Origin: Siphonodentalium dalli
Taxonomy: Eukaryota; Mollusca; Scaphopoda; Gadilida; Siphonodentaliidae
Reading direction: 5' to 3'
DNA length: 64,000 nucleotides
Assembly: GCA_032622095.1 (NCBI GenBank)
Contig: CP136062.1
Location: forward strand, 196,051,887-196,115,886
Each line of letters starts with the position of its first letter. The stretch's first letter is position 1. The notes beneath the pieces were generated by a model. It ran no database searches. It saw only the letters and a list, made by a program, of their open reading frames with translations, and was not told where the DNA came from. Below, one piece after another: positions 34,641 through 47,447 of the stretch. Both the position numbers and the translations under genes were made by a program.

Positions 34641-36533
34641 TTAATACCAACGTCAGCCTGTGGTGCTGTCTGGGAGGGCCCGAATGGCATATAGTCCTTG
34701 TACAGTGATACATATAGTACAAATGATTGGAACCTTGTCCTTGCAAGATTGAACATTGTATTAAAATTGGGACTACCAGACCTTACCGTTGCAGGCGCTC
34801 TGCCGATATCTCACCATGTTTGGAGTTTAGGTGCATGATTATAGCCTAGTATAATCATTTATACATGTATATAGGGCGAATTGGAAATTCAAATGAGAAT
34901 CACTTGGATTTTGATCAATTCAAAGGGAATCTATTTTTAGTGAATGACACAACACTATTTTGAAAGAAATAACATTATTTAACAATCTCAAACATTTACG
35001 ATGAACATTACTATAGAGCCACCGGCTCTATAGAAATAAATGTCAACATTGGCATGCCGTGTGCTAATCTGAGCTGTGTTTTTAGAATTTGTTATACACG
35101 TACCGGTAGTTCTGGGTTACTCAATCGGAAGTGTCTGTGGAATCGAAGACAGATTCACACTCTGACTCACAATCACAGTTAATGGAGGACCTTACATGTA
35201 CACTACTGCAATTGAACCTTATTTCCTTTATGTTTATCATTATCGTCGGTGTTTGACATCTTCACTATTGTGTGTTCACTTTATAGTGGGCTACTTGATC
35301 GTCGAAGCGCCGTGGCAGATCAATAGATCCCGACAAAATGATTAACAGGTAATACACTCATGTACATTTCTCAGTGATATTGTCACAGTGTTGCAAACTT
35401 TCACCCACACAGTTGAACAACAAACCATGATGATGGGCGGGGTCAGATCAGGCACTCTTTTATCAGTGAAAAGTACACTTTATAAAATGTACTTTTCGTC
35501 AGACAACTTTAACGACACAAATGCCACAGTGCACGCATTTTACGCAGACACGCTGTCAATAACGCGACTGGTTTAGATTCTGTGTGCATCAACTTCAAGG
35601 TGCGCAAGCACGATACCACACCTCAAAAAGGAAGGACTGGACCACAATTTAAGTTTATTGGAGGACATTTTTACTTACATGTATATCAATAACTAACAGG
35701 GTTACTCGTCATTAGGTTAAAGTAGTGACTAATGTTGAACCTTCTGCTCCAGACATTTGGTGGGAATAGAGAATATACTCTTGCACAACATGCTATTCTA
35801 GCTCATAAATGTTATACCAAAATGGGCATCACAAAACGTCTTTCCCATACATGGATTATAAGCATAGTGGCTCACCTTGTTGGAATAATTGTCATTTTTT
35901 ATCGTGAGTAAAGCGGTATTTATTTGCAGCTGTGCATAACCAGTTGACACAACATGTGTCTGTTTAACCACTGTGCTGATAGCATTGACACTGCGGCCAA
36001 ACGCCAACTACACTGCAGTTCCACCGACAGTTGGGCCGTGGTGTACTTGCCGTTCAGCCTCAGTGTATTTGCCATTCCTCCATAGTTTACTTTCCATTCG
36101 GCCATGGTGTGGTTGCCATTTAAAATGATGTTGAAAAATACAAAGATCACACGATAAATGTGGTTTGATTGAGCCCTTTACCTTAAGCCAGACGATCCAT
36201 TGTGTTTGAGATCTAATCCATCTGGAGGGAACGGGAAGATTTAGTCGTGGACTATTGTTCGATTGTGGGAATATTTGGCCAGTCTATTGAACTAGTGCAG
36301 GGGGATTATAGCTTGTGGGCAGACCTGTTAAGTTTTGAAAATGGCAATCCGGGAGATTTTTTGCGGGAGGTATGTCCAATTATGTTCATGTTCCAAAAAT
36401 CATTTTTATGATGAAGATTACATAGTTTTTATGAGTTTCTAATTGTGTTTATTTTATAAATATATATACCTAAATAAAATGGTAATGAATGTCCTGTTAG
36501 TAATTGTAATAGAGCTGCTGTGAGTGGGAGATA
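34641..36533. other. Intron 1; small hairpin only
   Basis: A short perfect hairpin, CTATAGAGCC-AC-GGCTCTATAG, is at 35011-35032. Short ORFs near 35388 and 36000 show no known domain. Confidence 0.4.
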
Positions 36534-36726
36534 CAGTAATGCCCTAAGTAATCAACCTCTTAACCAAATCAGAATTATGGGTAACTTTTCAGGATTTAGT
36601 CGGAAATATGGCTTGTTGCCATTCAGCTTTCCGATGAATGGCAACAAGCCATATTTCCGACTAAATCCTGAAAAGTTACCCATAATTCTGCTTTGGTTAA
36701 GAGGTCGATTACTTAGGGCATTACTG
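36534..36726. mobile_element. Mariner-like hairpin MITE, copy 1 (193 bp)
   Basis: Ends CAGTAATGCCCTAA...TTAGGGCATTACTG with TA on both sides (36532-36533, 36727-36728). The arms pair almost perfectly for about 90 bases with a loop near AGCTTTCCGATG. CAGT ends and a TA target fit Tc1/mariner-derived MITEs. Confidence 0.9.
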
Positions 36727-37519
36727 TACATGCATGTTTATATAAAATAATACACAGCGAAATCGCCAGCATGCTAACTTCTTGTTCTAATTCCTGTTAA
36801 AAATATATAGAATTTTATCCCTTCTATTGTATTATATTTGCACTCCATTGACCCAGTGTCACCAACATAATCCTAAGTCGCGTCGGACATTTTGAGATGT
36901 ACATGTATACAAGACAGATATGACAGAAACCAGAAAGTTTTGAATGCAGGGTTTTGCTGAATCTGGGAGAAATTGTGGGTTATCCGTGTTTGCAGAATTG
37001 CCATGGCAATCCGGGAGTCTCACAGACAATCTGTGAAATCCCCGTTAAAAATATTCCTGGGGACTATAGAAATCAGCTGTGTCCATTCGTTCGTCCACTC
37101 CTATAAGATTGACATTATGGGGTCATTCTTTTAGTATTTTGTGAAAGTGAGGTTTTTCTGCTTATGGGGTTAACCTCAGATACAAAGTTGGCATATGTGT
37201 TGGAAACAGTACTGTGGGGACACATTTCAAATTTGACAACTTAACCCCACATTGTTTTTGGAATCTTGTTTTGTCCATAGAAGAGTGACCAATTCAATTG
37301 ATGGACTTTAGCTATGAGAACAAGTTGTCCAACCAAGGTGAGATTAAAAGAAATATTGCGCATGCGTCATGTTCTAAGGTTGCAACTATGTACTGGTGTA
37401 TGCGAAATTGATAACTCAAATTAAACTCATGCTAGTATGTACAAAATTATCTCATAAAGCATTCTGAAATCTCAACCAAATGGTGTACCAGTAGCTTTAT
37501 AGGCAATATTTTTTCATAA

Positions 37520-37915
37520 TTAAAAATAACCTCACACTGGTTTGGACAAAACCGCTTCATAATTAATATTAAATGTCAACCACAGTGTAGCTTCGGGCAC
37601 ATTTTTCCATAATAAATAATAACCTCATTAGGATTGGGCAAAACAACCTCATAAAGTATTTTGAAATGTCAACCACACAGTGTAGATTTTGACATATTTT
37701 TTATAATAAAAAATAACCTCATACTAGTTTGGACAAAATGACCTCATAACATATTTTGAAATGTGAACCACACTATGACCTCATAACATATTTGAAATGT
37801 CAACCACACAGTGTAGCTTTGGACACTTTTTTCATAATAAAAAATAACCTCATATGGGTTGGTCAAAACAACCTCAAAGTATTTTGAAATTTCAACCACC
37901 CATTTTTGTAATGTC
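37520..37915. repeat. Diverged tandem repeat, ~95-130-bp units, 4 copies
   Basis: ATAATAAAAAATAACCTCAT, TTTGGACAAAA and AATGTCAACCACACAGTGTAG recur in order at about 37528, 37621, 37715 and 37846. Confidence 0.75.
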
Positions 37916-38410
37916 AAACCAGTGGAGCTTTGGCCACTGTGCACAGTTTAATAGAAAAGTTAATAAGCAGTTTGGGATAATGAAATAGTGTGAAAACGTT
38001 AATTCATGTATCAGAAAGGTCTAATTTGATACTTTCACAACTTCTATGCACTATTTATACATCTATTTTTATTTTGAATTCAGATTATGGTGACCATATA
38101 AGATAAACTTCTCGTTTCATGACATCACACATCAATCAAGATATTGGACAAGTTTGAGCCTCATTTTGAACTTTTATTTTTATTTTTTACTCTTGTTCTC
38201 CAAAATATTTGCTGCTGTTGACAATTTTGCCAAAATTCCATGTCCCTGGGACTGGGGTTGTGAGATTAATATTATCCATAATGACCTCGGATGTGGGGTG
38301 GAAAAATCTCTCCCGAGGGACCAGATATTTGGGTCGGACACAAGGCAGCAAATTGGCTTGGTATCCGTTGTCCATGTGTAGATGGAGACGTCTTTCAACA
38401 ATTTCCATTA

Positions 38411-39010
38411 CCATTGGCTACTGGTCGTACCTTTGGTCGGATCATTATGAAATTTGCCATGGATGTTGACATTGACATGTAGATGGGAATGAGTCATATT
38501 GAGGTCATTCGGCCAAACAACATGGCCCGCCAACGGCCATTTTGGATTTCAAAATGCAATCCATTAGCACGGGCTACAGGCCATACTGTTTGTCTGATCA
38601 TCATGAAATTTGTTATGGATGTTAATATTGACATGTCGATGGGAACGAGTCATTTTGGGGTCATTCGGCCATAAAACATTGCTGCCGACAGCCATCTTGG
38701 ATTTTACTCTTTTCATGACTAAATCCTTTGCCACGGGCTACAGGTCATACCTTTGGTCGGATCATCATGAAATTTGTCATGGATTTAACATTGACATGTG
38801 GATGGGAACGAGTCATTTTGGGGTCATTCGGCCATAAAACATGGCCGCCGGTAGCTATGTTGGATTTTACTCTTTGCATGACTAAATCGTTTGGCACGGG
38901 CTACAAGTCGTACCTATGGTCGGATCATTATGAAATTTGTCATGGCTATTGATATTGACATTTAGATGGGAATGAGTCATTCGGCAAAAAAACATGGCTG
39001 CCAGCTGCTA
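38411..39010. repeat. Tandem repeat, ~160-bp unit, 4 copies
   Basis: Units share GGGCTACAGGTCATACCTTT, GGTCGGATCATCATGAAATT, GATGGGAACGAGTCAT and GGTCATTCGGCCATAAAACA. Overlapping ORFs in several frames are products of the repeat. Confidence 0.85.
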
Positions 39011-40434
39011 TCTTGAATTTCAAAATTCAATTCATCATTCCATTCTTTGCTCATCACAAAAATTTAACTTCTTCGAAAAGTTGAGCTACCGAGTTATCTT
39101 TGGCACATTCCAGTAGGTTCATAAACAGTATATCTGGGGAGCCATCTGATGCGATATTCATGATTATCGTGGATGATTTTGGTATATAGCACAAAGCACG
39201 TTACCCGCGTGCAGGGTTAATATTTGAGTGAAATTGTCATAGCTTGTGAAACCGACATGGCTACATCACATCATTGCACCTGGGATGAATTCCGAGACAC
39301 GCTCATATTGATATGAAGTCTTGACAACTAGACTACCGGTAACTGTGTTTGCCATGGGAGATTAGTACCATTAGAAAAGGGAACATGTTTATATAACAGA
39401 AAAATATTAGTTTGATGAGTTCGACAGTTCATTGGCAAGATGACAATTTTTCGAATGTGGAACTTTTTTCGTTAGTCATTCGTGAAGCGACTATTGTTTA
39501 CGTTTTACTAAATGTACAAATTATGCTCGTTTTGCTTTGGGGCCTTCCATTTGATCAAATTTTTTTCACACAATTAGTCGTTTATAGTGCATGTTACTAG
39601 TATGTGACTTGGTGTTTGAAAATGGGCTTATGGGCGATTCTCCAGAAGTGTCAACCATGTCGGCAAAAATTGAAACTTGGATATATTACAATTGTATATA
39701 AATTTTGTTTTAGCATGGGTCTGAATTATTCATTTTTAACCGAAATTTAACCAGTTGTGTTCTAGAAATTAATATATGGGCCTCAGAATCTTGCATTTAA
39801 AAAATAAGGTTTTTTTCTTACATTTAACATCATTTTAGCATGCTACAATATTTAAAAAGAAAAAAGTTGTAATTTTATTCAAGTTCATGCACTTTCTGAA
39901 ACACATGTAACATTACTTTACCAGATAAATAAATTGTAAAAGGTAAATTCAAACACAAATTCGGAAATTTGTTTCATGTTAAATTCTATCTGATGTAACG
40001 TACATAACACAATTCATAAGATTTTTTTTCTGTGTGAGTCATAAGGACAGTCTTAAAATTCCAAAACCTGTTTTTAAAAGCTAAATTTAATTCCTTATTC
40101 ATATCCTACAATTTCCCCCTGTTTCTATATAATTAAAGAAGATTCTACACTGACCATCTGTGTAACGCACGTAACGTTACGTGCGTTACATATACTCAGT
40201 CTTGTTGAATTTCAAGGTTGAACAAACAGTCCAAACCAGTATAAATCTTTTTAGAAGCAAGACATTGATATTATAAGATCTAATTATTATATTTTCTTGT
40301 GAAGTATTGTGCCATCTTATCCATTAATGACATTTCTCATAAATATGGCCCCATGTTTTCTGACAATTACACAATTTGTAGTACAGACTTTCTGAAAATG
40401 ACAGATTAATTGGGTAATGTTTGCATTGTACAGT
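39011..40434. other. Intron 1; first TAACG-type motif, nothing else
   Basis: AT-rich with no gene. GTAACGCACGTAACGTTACG followed by TGCGTTAC lies at about 40160-40190. Confidence 0.45.
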
Positions 40435-40438
40435 TTAA

Positions 40439-40918
40439 AGGTACTCAATCCGAACAGAGGGTCCCCATCTCAACAGATTCCAACAACAACAATCCGATCA
40501 GAGGGTCCTATATTACTATTTCTTTGGCTTTGGGGGTAACAAATATTTGATTCGAGTCGAGGAACCCATCAAACAAAGCTCAGAGTTATTTGATATTGAT
40601 TTTTGAAATTTGTTAATTTCTCGAGATTAGTACTAATAATTGCCGTCAATTTTGAAACCTGCTCGAGATGAGTACACCAAAACTCTATTCAAACAGACAA
40701 GGATGGATAACTCTAAAATCAAGTGGTAATAATAACGCAATTTTGACTACGTACTGGGCCAGAAAGAATTCCCGATAATGAAAAATAATAGATGTCTAAA
40801 ATCGATATCTAACAAATCTGAGCTTTGATGGGTGACTTCCTCGACTCGAATCAAATATTTTTGACCCCCGAAGCCATTGAAATAGTAATTGAGATGAGTT
40901 TTATCAGATTGAGTACCT
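40439..40918. mobile_element. TTAA-flanked MITE, 480 bp
   Basis: TTAA at 40435-40438 and 40919-40922. Ends AGGTACTCAATCCGA and (reverse complement) AGGTACTCAATCTGA head inverted arms of roughly 130-160 bp that include GGGTCAAAAATATTTGATTC-like and CGAGTCGAGGAA segments. Confidence 0.85.
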
Positions 40919-40922
40919 TTAA

Positions 40923-41796
40923 TACTAGTACTTATTATGAGTACCTCTTCATGTCAATAATCATTATTTTGCAAAATTCATGGAATTTAGTTATTTCAAA
41001 CTCTGCACAGGATTTTATCAGATAAATTTGTGAATATGGTTAAAAGAGTCATGTGAAATTAGACTCACTGGCAATGGGTTTGATAAAGGATCGATATTAA
41101 TTGAATGCCTGACAGACATGATCCTTATGAATGGTTACTATCTTTACTATGAGTTATATCATATATTAATAGCAACAATTAAAATAGATGATTGATTTGC
41201 CGAATCAGCCTTGTAGTCATGAAGGGAAAGATGATTAAAGTGTGGGGGGGGGGGGGGGGGGGGTAATTTAATTATATTAATCGTTCTTAGCATAGGCATC
41301 ACCCTACTTGTGAATTTGGTGTGACTAGTTTTGAATACCATTACTAGACAGTAAATAGTAATTAACAGCTGTTGTTAAACAAGATATTGGACCAGAATAC
41401 AATTTGGATGATTAATTTTGATCTTGAAATTCAATTTTATTGATGCATTTGGACTACATGTACTAAGATAAGTTGCAGTCTGAGGCTGGGTTAGTTTGTC
41501 CTGATCTCACTATATTTATTCCACACCCATTGAAGTGAGGCACATGTATTCAACGGAATCCCAACCATTGAATACATATTAGTGTATACCTCTAGCGGAA
41601 TACAAGCCGGAACTATTCTTGTTGACGTTGTCGCCAAGAAAGATGACGTAAATTACGTCGATCATCCACTTCTGGTGATCCCCCCCATAATTACTGGTTA
41701 TTTGTCAGACTTAAATCACAATAAAGGCAGCTATAGTAACAATGAAGGTGACATTCATGGATTGAACTTATTTGACTGAACGGTGTAGAATAAATA
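40923..41796. other. Intron 1; long G-run, no gene
   Basis: A run of about 21 G near 41246 is the only notable feature. Confidence 0.4.
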
Positions 41797-42117
41797 CAGA
41801 ACACAACTTGCATCATAATCTCGAATCTTTTATCGAACTTGTTGCGGATTGTGCAAAGTTACATTTCGCTCGAGCTACGCACAGCGGAAATCAATTCTAT
41901 GGAAACGAAAGTCTCAAATGTCAAAAAAGTTGTTCAGATATAACGCACGTAACAGGAGAATCGCCCTTATGCTAAAGGTTCTCTGTTTAACCAGTTTGAT
42001 GCATAACTCCATTGGTGTTGATCTGAACAGTTATGTCACAGTATTCATATCCTTGCGCCATCCGCAACTCATTCGATATTAAAAGATTCTCGATTAAGAT
42101 GCGCATTGTGTTCTGTC
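41797..42117. repeat. TIR-bearing repeat related to the 4131-4224 hairpin
   Basis: The left arm (AATCTCGAATCTTTTATCGA, GTTGCGGATTGTGCAAAG) and right arm (CTTGCGCCATCCGCAACTC, AAAAGATTCTCGATTAAGAT) are inverted and match the 4.1-kb hairpin. The centre holds a TAACGCACGTAACA motif and a 105-bp segment found again at 42632-42736. Confidence 0.7.
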
Positions 42118-42924
42118 TATGTATTGTGCAAGATTCAACCACAGAAGTTATGATGCACGTGTTATTGAAAATGCAGTCATTTATATACTTCAAAAACACT
42201 TAAATCTTTTGAAGAATGAGTTATTCAAAGAAATAATATAGGAAATCTTCTTTTCTATGTAGAAACATTTCAAAATTATCACTTTGATTTGAACATGTAA
42301 CGCACGTAACATTTTATTGTAACGCACGTAACGCTGCAAAATAATTCCTATCACAAATACTTTTTCGTTTCCATAGAATTGATTTCCCCGACCTCAAAAC
42401 ATCATTATTCTTCCCCAATCGACAATTACTCTCATAAGTTGGCACTTTTAGAATTCACAGAAATATCCATTCAAAGACACGTGGTCCCAAAAAATGCATT
42501 TCTGTGATGTAACGTACGTAACAAAAATTGCCAATATTGAGTTGAATGAAGATTAGCATCAAAGATGAGCAGGTTTGTCATTGGAAAAAATTAAATTATT
42601 CGATATTTGAAATATTAGTATGGCAGTTGGCAGGTCTCAAATGTCAAAAAAGTTGTTCCGATATAACGCACGTAACAGGAGAATCGCCCTTATGCTAAAG
42701 GTTCTCTGTTTAACCAGTTTGATGCATAACTCCATTTTTCTTAGCATCCACAAATTCATCTGTATTGATTTAAAACAAGAAGCATTATTACACATTTTAG
42801 CACCAGTTACATGTATGCAGCATAACTGGTGCTAAAATGTGTAGGGGTGGGAGAAATGCCAGATACAGTGTCATATGAGCTGATTAGGCTCTACCGTATA
42901 CATGTATACTGGTCTCTATTGTAG
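42118..42924. repeat. Intron 1 end: TAACGCACGTAAC motifs and a 105-bp duplication
   Basis: Motifs lie at about 42298, 42322, 42511 and 42664. 42632-42736 repeats 41909-42013 almost base for base. Confidence 0.75.
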
Positions 42925-43058
42925 ATGTTAAAACATTACTTCAAGATGTGAGGAATGGTGTTGTGAGATGTACGTCTTCGGCTGGACCAGCTGAACAGAG
43001 ACTCAAGTTCCACTTCTGCATGCCAGTTGATATTCCTGATGATTGGCTCTCAACACAA
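42925..43058 (+). CDS. PARP14-like multi-RRM gene, exon 2
   Basis: The exon lies between acceptor CTCTATTGTAG and donor GTTAGT (43059). It starts two bases into a codon, matching the one-base overhang of exon 1, and ends in phase 0. It encodes about 44 residues: VKTLLQDVRNGVVRC, then SSAGPAEQRLKFHF and CMPVDIPDDWLSTQ. The first part completes the RRM-like fold begun in exon 1 (helix 2 and a final strand); I do not recognise the last part. The other two frames contain stops early, so the phase is fixed by the sequence. It sits just before a mariner-like MITE (43158). Confidence 0.65.
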
Positions 43059-43157
43059 GTTAGTTTTGCTCTATCTAGATAAGAGGACTCATGACCTTTG
43101 ACGTGGGTTCATGCAAAATACCATAAAAGTCTGTAAAACAACTATCATCAATAAGTA

Positions 43158-43337
43158 CAGTAATGCCCTAAATAATCTACTCCTTAACCACAGCAGAATT
43201 ATGGGTAACTTTTCAGGATTTAGTCGGAAATATGGCTTGTTGCCATTCAACAAGCCATATTTCCGACTAAATCCTGAAAAGTTACCCATAATTCTGCTGT
43301 GGTTAAGGGGTCGGGTCGATTACTTAGAGCATTACTG
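43158..43337. mobile_element. Mariner-like hairpin MITE, copy 2 (180 bp)
   Basis: Same family as 36534-36726; TA at 43156-43157 and 43338-43339. The arms are near-perfect inverted copies with almost no loop. Confidence 0.9.
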
Positions 43338-43636
43338 TACATGCACATGAAAAAATAGATCTCATTTTCATTATTAATAACTCTCTAATAATGAGATTAC
43401 ATGTCAAAACCATTATGTCAACAGTGGAAGTACCAATAAAAGTTCAATATTAATCAATTAGTCCAATAAGATACCAAAGTTTCAGCAAAACTTGACGGTA
43501 AACATCGGAGAAGGTCAAAGCATAGAAAATTATTCTGAAAATCAGCCCTTGAAATTGGCATTTTTCTTCTACGGCATTGATTTAGAATTGCATGAAATTC
43601 CATATTGGCTTTGGCTGTAGCTGATTTCGAGGGCTC

Positions 43637-43916
43637 GAAAAGCGTACTCAGACTGAAATATGAAAAGCGTACTCAGACTGAAATGAAAAGCGTACTCAGA
43701 CTGAAATATGAAAAGCGTACTCAGACTGAAATGAAAAGCGTACTCAGACTGAAAAGAAAAGCGTACTCAGACTGAAAAGAAAAGCGTACTCAGACTGAAA
43801 AGAAAAGCGTACTCAGACTGAAAAGAAAAGCGTACTCAGACTGAAAAGAAAAGCGTACTCAGACTGAAAAGAAAAGCGTACTCAGACTGAAAAGAAAAGC
43901 GTACTCAGACTGAAAT
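43637..43916. repeat. Minisatellite, 23-bp unit, ~12 copies
   Basis: The unit AAAAGCGTACTCAGACTGAA is followed by AAG, ATG or ATATG, so lengths alternate 25/23 at the start and then settle at 23. It is very uniform, so recently expanded. Confidence 0.95.
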
Positions 43917-44131
43917 ATTTGAACTTACTACACGATAAGCGATGTTTGTAACTAATCACTGAAACAGTTTTGTTAGCATAACAATGGTTTTAACATGCAA
44001 AATATTTTTACTGGAGAATTATCGATAATTTGTATACAGGTAAGAACAAAGTTTATCTATTTAACCATGTTCTTAGTGATGTTTTTACACACTTTTATAT
44101 TGTTTGTATATAATACCCACTGAGTGCTTTG

Positions 44132-45438
44132 TAGTTAGGGAGCCCGCATATGTTCTATTTACACTTTTGCGTACAAAAGGTTTGACCCCCTAAAGTTGGT
44201 ACCAATAATGGAACATTCTGAAAAAACGATTTCTTAAGTTGCGCATTCCTGGGGTTTAGGGGCTGCTGAACCCCAAAAAGTGCCAAAAATCACTTCTATT
44301 TACACTTCCGCGTACATCGATGAATTTTGGTTTGATGATACTCCTAAGTGTACTGATTAAGAAAAAAATGTATGTTCTTTTCATTTATTGTTGAAATATG
44401 TCTAGAATCCCAATTGTGATTTTTTTGTAAAATTTTGTACTGCGTTCTGTAAAATCGAATTTTTGAGGGATCGGAAGGGGTTAGGACCCCAATAATTGCA
44501 TATTTAATTGCTCCAATGATCAGTTAATATACAAAACACAAAATAAAGTTGCATTACTCAACCAGTTCCAAACAGTATGAATTGATCTAGAAGATATTTG
44601 TGGAAAAATGTCATATTTTCAACTTCCGGCAGCCATTTTGGCGGCCATCTTGGATGGTGAGTTTCAATTTTGGCCCAAAAAAGTGTCATTATGTCTTAGA
44701 TTCACGAAAATATATACATTTGTATACATTTTACAAGATCTTCCCGCTATAATTTTCATAAAACTGGCTCACTTATAGTTCTAGAAAATGGATCGTGTTC
44801 TGGGGGGGGGGGGGGTGGTAACGTAACAAGTCTCGTTCTTATCAGAAAACGACATGAATATATATTTATTAAGTTAATCGTATCGATTTAGGGATGTATT
44901 GGTTGTAATAGTGCAACGTTCCAGGGGTGTACGCACACACACACGTTGGACGAATGCAATCATGTAAATAAAAGTGATTTTTTTTACGTTTTGAGGGGTG
45001 ACCCCATTACCCCCTTCTTGTCTTAAAACCCCAGGAAAAGTTTCTTCTTAAGTTGTGTTTTTATAATTAGTATATATCAAAGTGCTTTGAGACCAAAAAT
45101 TATGGATGTACGCGAAAGTGTAAAAAAAAGTGAAAAATCACGTTTTTGGGGTTCAGCATGGGACCCCCTTTCTTATCTGAAAACCCCAGGAAAATGCCTT
45201 TCTTAAGTTATGTTTTCTTAATCAGTACACTTAGGAGTATCATCAAACCAAAATTCATCGATGTACGCGGAAGTGTAAATAGAAGTGATTTTTGGCACTT
45301 TTTGGGGTTCAGCAGCCCCAGGAATGCGCAACTTAAGAAATCGTTTTTTTAGAATGTTCCATTATTGGTACCAACTTTAGGGGGTCAAACCTTTTGTACG
45401 CAAAAGTGTAAATGGAACATATGCGGGCTCCCCAACTA
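44132..45438. mobile_element. 1.3-kb element with ~235-bp TIRs and 3-bp duplication TTG
   Basis: The ends read TAGTTAGGGAGCCCGC and, reverse complemented, TAGTTGGGGAGCCCGC. TTG lies on both sides (44129-44131, 45439-45441). Arms pair through ATTTACACTTTTGCG, TAGGGGGTCAAACC and ACTTCCGCGTACATCGATG. The interior includes an inverted copy (44383-44738) of the 20255-20583 repeat. No coding frame. Confidence 0.8.
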
Positions 45439-45441
45439 TTG

Positions 45442-46525
45442 GGTCTCTTCAACCATTTTATTGTCCCCCGAAAAATTTATTTTTGGGGGACTATTGTAAT
45501 CATGCATGCAGCCCTGTCCCTGCATGCATCTGTGCGTCCCGTCCGTCCGGAGTTATAACTCCAGTAATGATCATCCGATTTGATTGAAACTTGGTATGTA
45601 GGTGTCTAAACCAAGAACACAGGTGCTCTGCAATTCTGGGTTTGATCCGATATTCTTTTATGGAGTTATTTCCCTTTTTACAACTTTTGTTTTACTTCTC
45701 ACTTTTTCGGTTTCCAGATGATATCTCAAGTTTGGATCATTAATTAAATTGCATATACCGTTTTTATGTGGATCAGTCATATCAAGATACATGTTGAGTT
45801 TGAATTTGAGTTTGATCCGATGATTGTTCCTAGAGTTATGGACTTTTTCGACTTAGAAAATTCAATTTTCCTTTTTTTAACTTCCGGATGATAACTCAAG
45901 TTTGGACTATTCAATTGAAAATTCCGTTTTTTTCTGAGTCATTGATATCAAAATACAGGTCAAGTTCGAATTTGAGTTTGATCTGATGATTTTTCTCAGA
46001 GTTATGGGCTTTTCGACTTAGAAAATTCAATTTTACTTGTTTTTTCTTTGGTTTCCGGATGATAACTCAAGTTTGGATTGTTTAATTGTAAATTCTGTTT
46101 TATTATGGGTCGTTCATATCAAAATACAGATCAAGTTCGAATTTGAGTTTGATCCAATGATTTTTCCCAGAGTTATGGGGCTTTCGACTTTGAATTTTTT
46201 TTTTTATAATTTTCTGTATGAGGGTACCTTCATGGTGTAATCAACTCCTCCTACAGTTTTGATCGTAGATATTTGAAACTTCAGAGTATTGTTACCCACA
46301 TATTGGAAATGTGCAACATGTATATAGATGACGGAAAAATTATATTTTACAGATTTATTAACCCTTTCGACATAGAACATTTCAACATTTTTTTAAATTT
46401 ATTTAACAAAGCGGCATCGACTTGCCACATTGTTGGGAGACACTGTGGTCAGCCGACCTTTTATTACTGTATGGATTCTCCAATTCAGGTATCAATCAGG
46501 TTTAGGTACCTTAGAATGGTACATA
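45442..46525. repeat. Intron 2: diverged 'gagttatgg' repeats (~145 bp)
   Basis: GCGTCCCGTCCGTCCGGAGT at about 45533 leads into units with CCGGATGATAACTCAAGTTT and GAGTTTGATCCGATG at about 45720, 45885 and 46055. 46290-46460 is similar to sequences on both sides of an insertion at 60.4-61.5 kb. Confidence 0.65.
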
Positions 46526-46614
46526 CAGTAATGCCCTAAATAATCAACTCCTTAACCACAGCAGAATTATGGGTAATTTTTCAGGATTTAGTCGGAAATA
46601 TGGCTTGTTGCCAT
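46526..46614. mobile_element. Mariner-like MITE, copy 3 (left half only)
   Basis: Starts CAGTAATGCCCTAA after TA (46524-46525) and matches the left arm of copies 1 and 2, then stops at the point where the hairpin would turn. Confidence 0.85.
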
Positions 46615-47447
46615 TCATCGGAAATCTCTTGTTGAATTAGATTTCTGTCTCCATTTGTGGTGAAAAAAAGGTTTGGCCAAAATGAAACTTTTGTGGCCAC
46701 TTTGGTCACCAACAGCGCGAACCCTGCATTGCACTTGTTCTCATTGCTTGTCAGCATCTCTTTATCGGCAGTATTAAAAACAAGTGAAGCATAAGCAATT
46801 AACTGTCATCTTTGGAACTTGTTGTCACAAAAAGACACAATAGGCTCAATGTTTGTTATTTTAAATCACCATTATTGCGATTCCATGTTTAGTATAGCCA
46901 CATTTTTATGGGAAATATGTGTTATTTGATGAGAATTTTATCTAATTCGATTGGACAGGGAAACAGACATTTTGAACACTGTCAATCAGGTTTTTAATTT
47001 GTGATTGGATTTTCTCAAACTTTTTTTCGCCGTGTTATATATTTAGTTTTGAAGAATAAAGTGTAAGGAATGGGTAGAGTTGGCAACAAAATTGATAATT
47101 TGAAAAATGGAGTTTTTGAAGCCATTTTCCCCAAACTTAGTGTTATTTCCTTGAAAATCCAGCTGCGACTCTTCTAAAATAATATAAAAATATAACATAA
47201 TAAAAACAAAAATCCTGACCCTTTGCATGGTGTGACATTAACGGCTAAAAATGGTGCCTACATGTATGTTCAACCTTGGTGACTCTGTTGAACATAAACA
47301 CCAAGTCGTGATCGTGACACCATGTTACGTCAACCACATTAACTTATAATGTTCAGGAAGAGTGATGCCCTTACAATTATCATCACTACATGTACATGTA
47401 TATCTTATCTCAAGACAAGCTTAGTTAAAGTGTTCTTTTAAATTCAG
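46615..47447. other. Intron 2 end; nothing recognised
   Basis: AT-rich, with a pyrimidine-rich acceptor tract just before 47448. Confidence 0.45.

Noticed and set aside
38154-38952. Overlapping ORFs sharing MGTSHFGVIRP
   Set aside because: The same peptide appears in different frames because of a 160-bp tandem repeat; no selection on frame is evident.
41240-41265. Long G-runs (also at 14740, 19750, 23645, 44805) as quadruplex or regulatory sites
   Set aside because: Homopolymer lengths are unreliable in assemblies and nothing around them supports a function; the pair at 14740/19750 is simply mirrored by the palindrome.
46358-46372. TTAACCCTTTCGAC as a piggyBac end
   Set aside because: It is part of the common 'gagttatggcccttttcgac' repeat and has no inverted partner.
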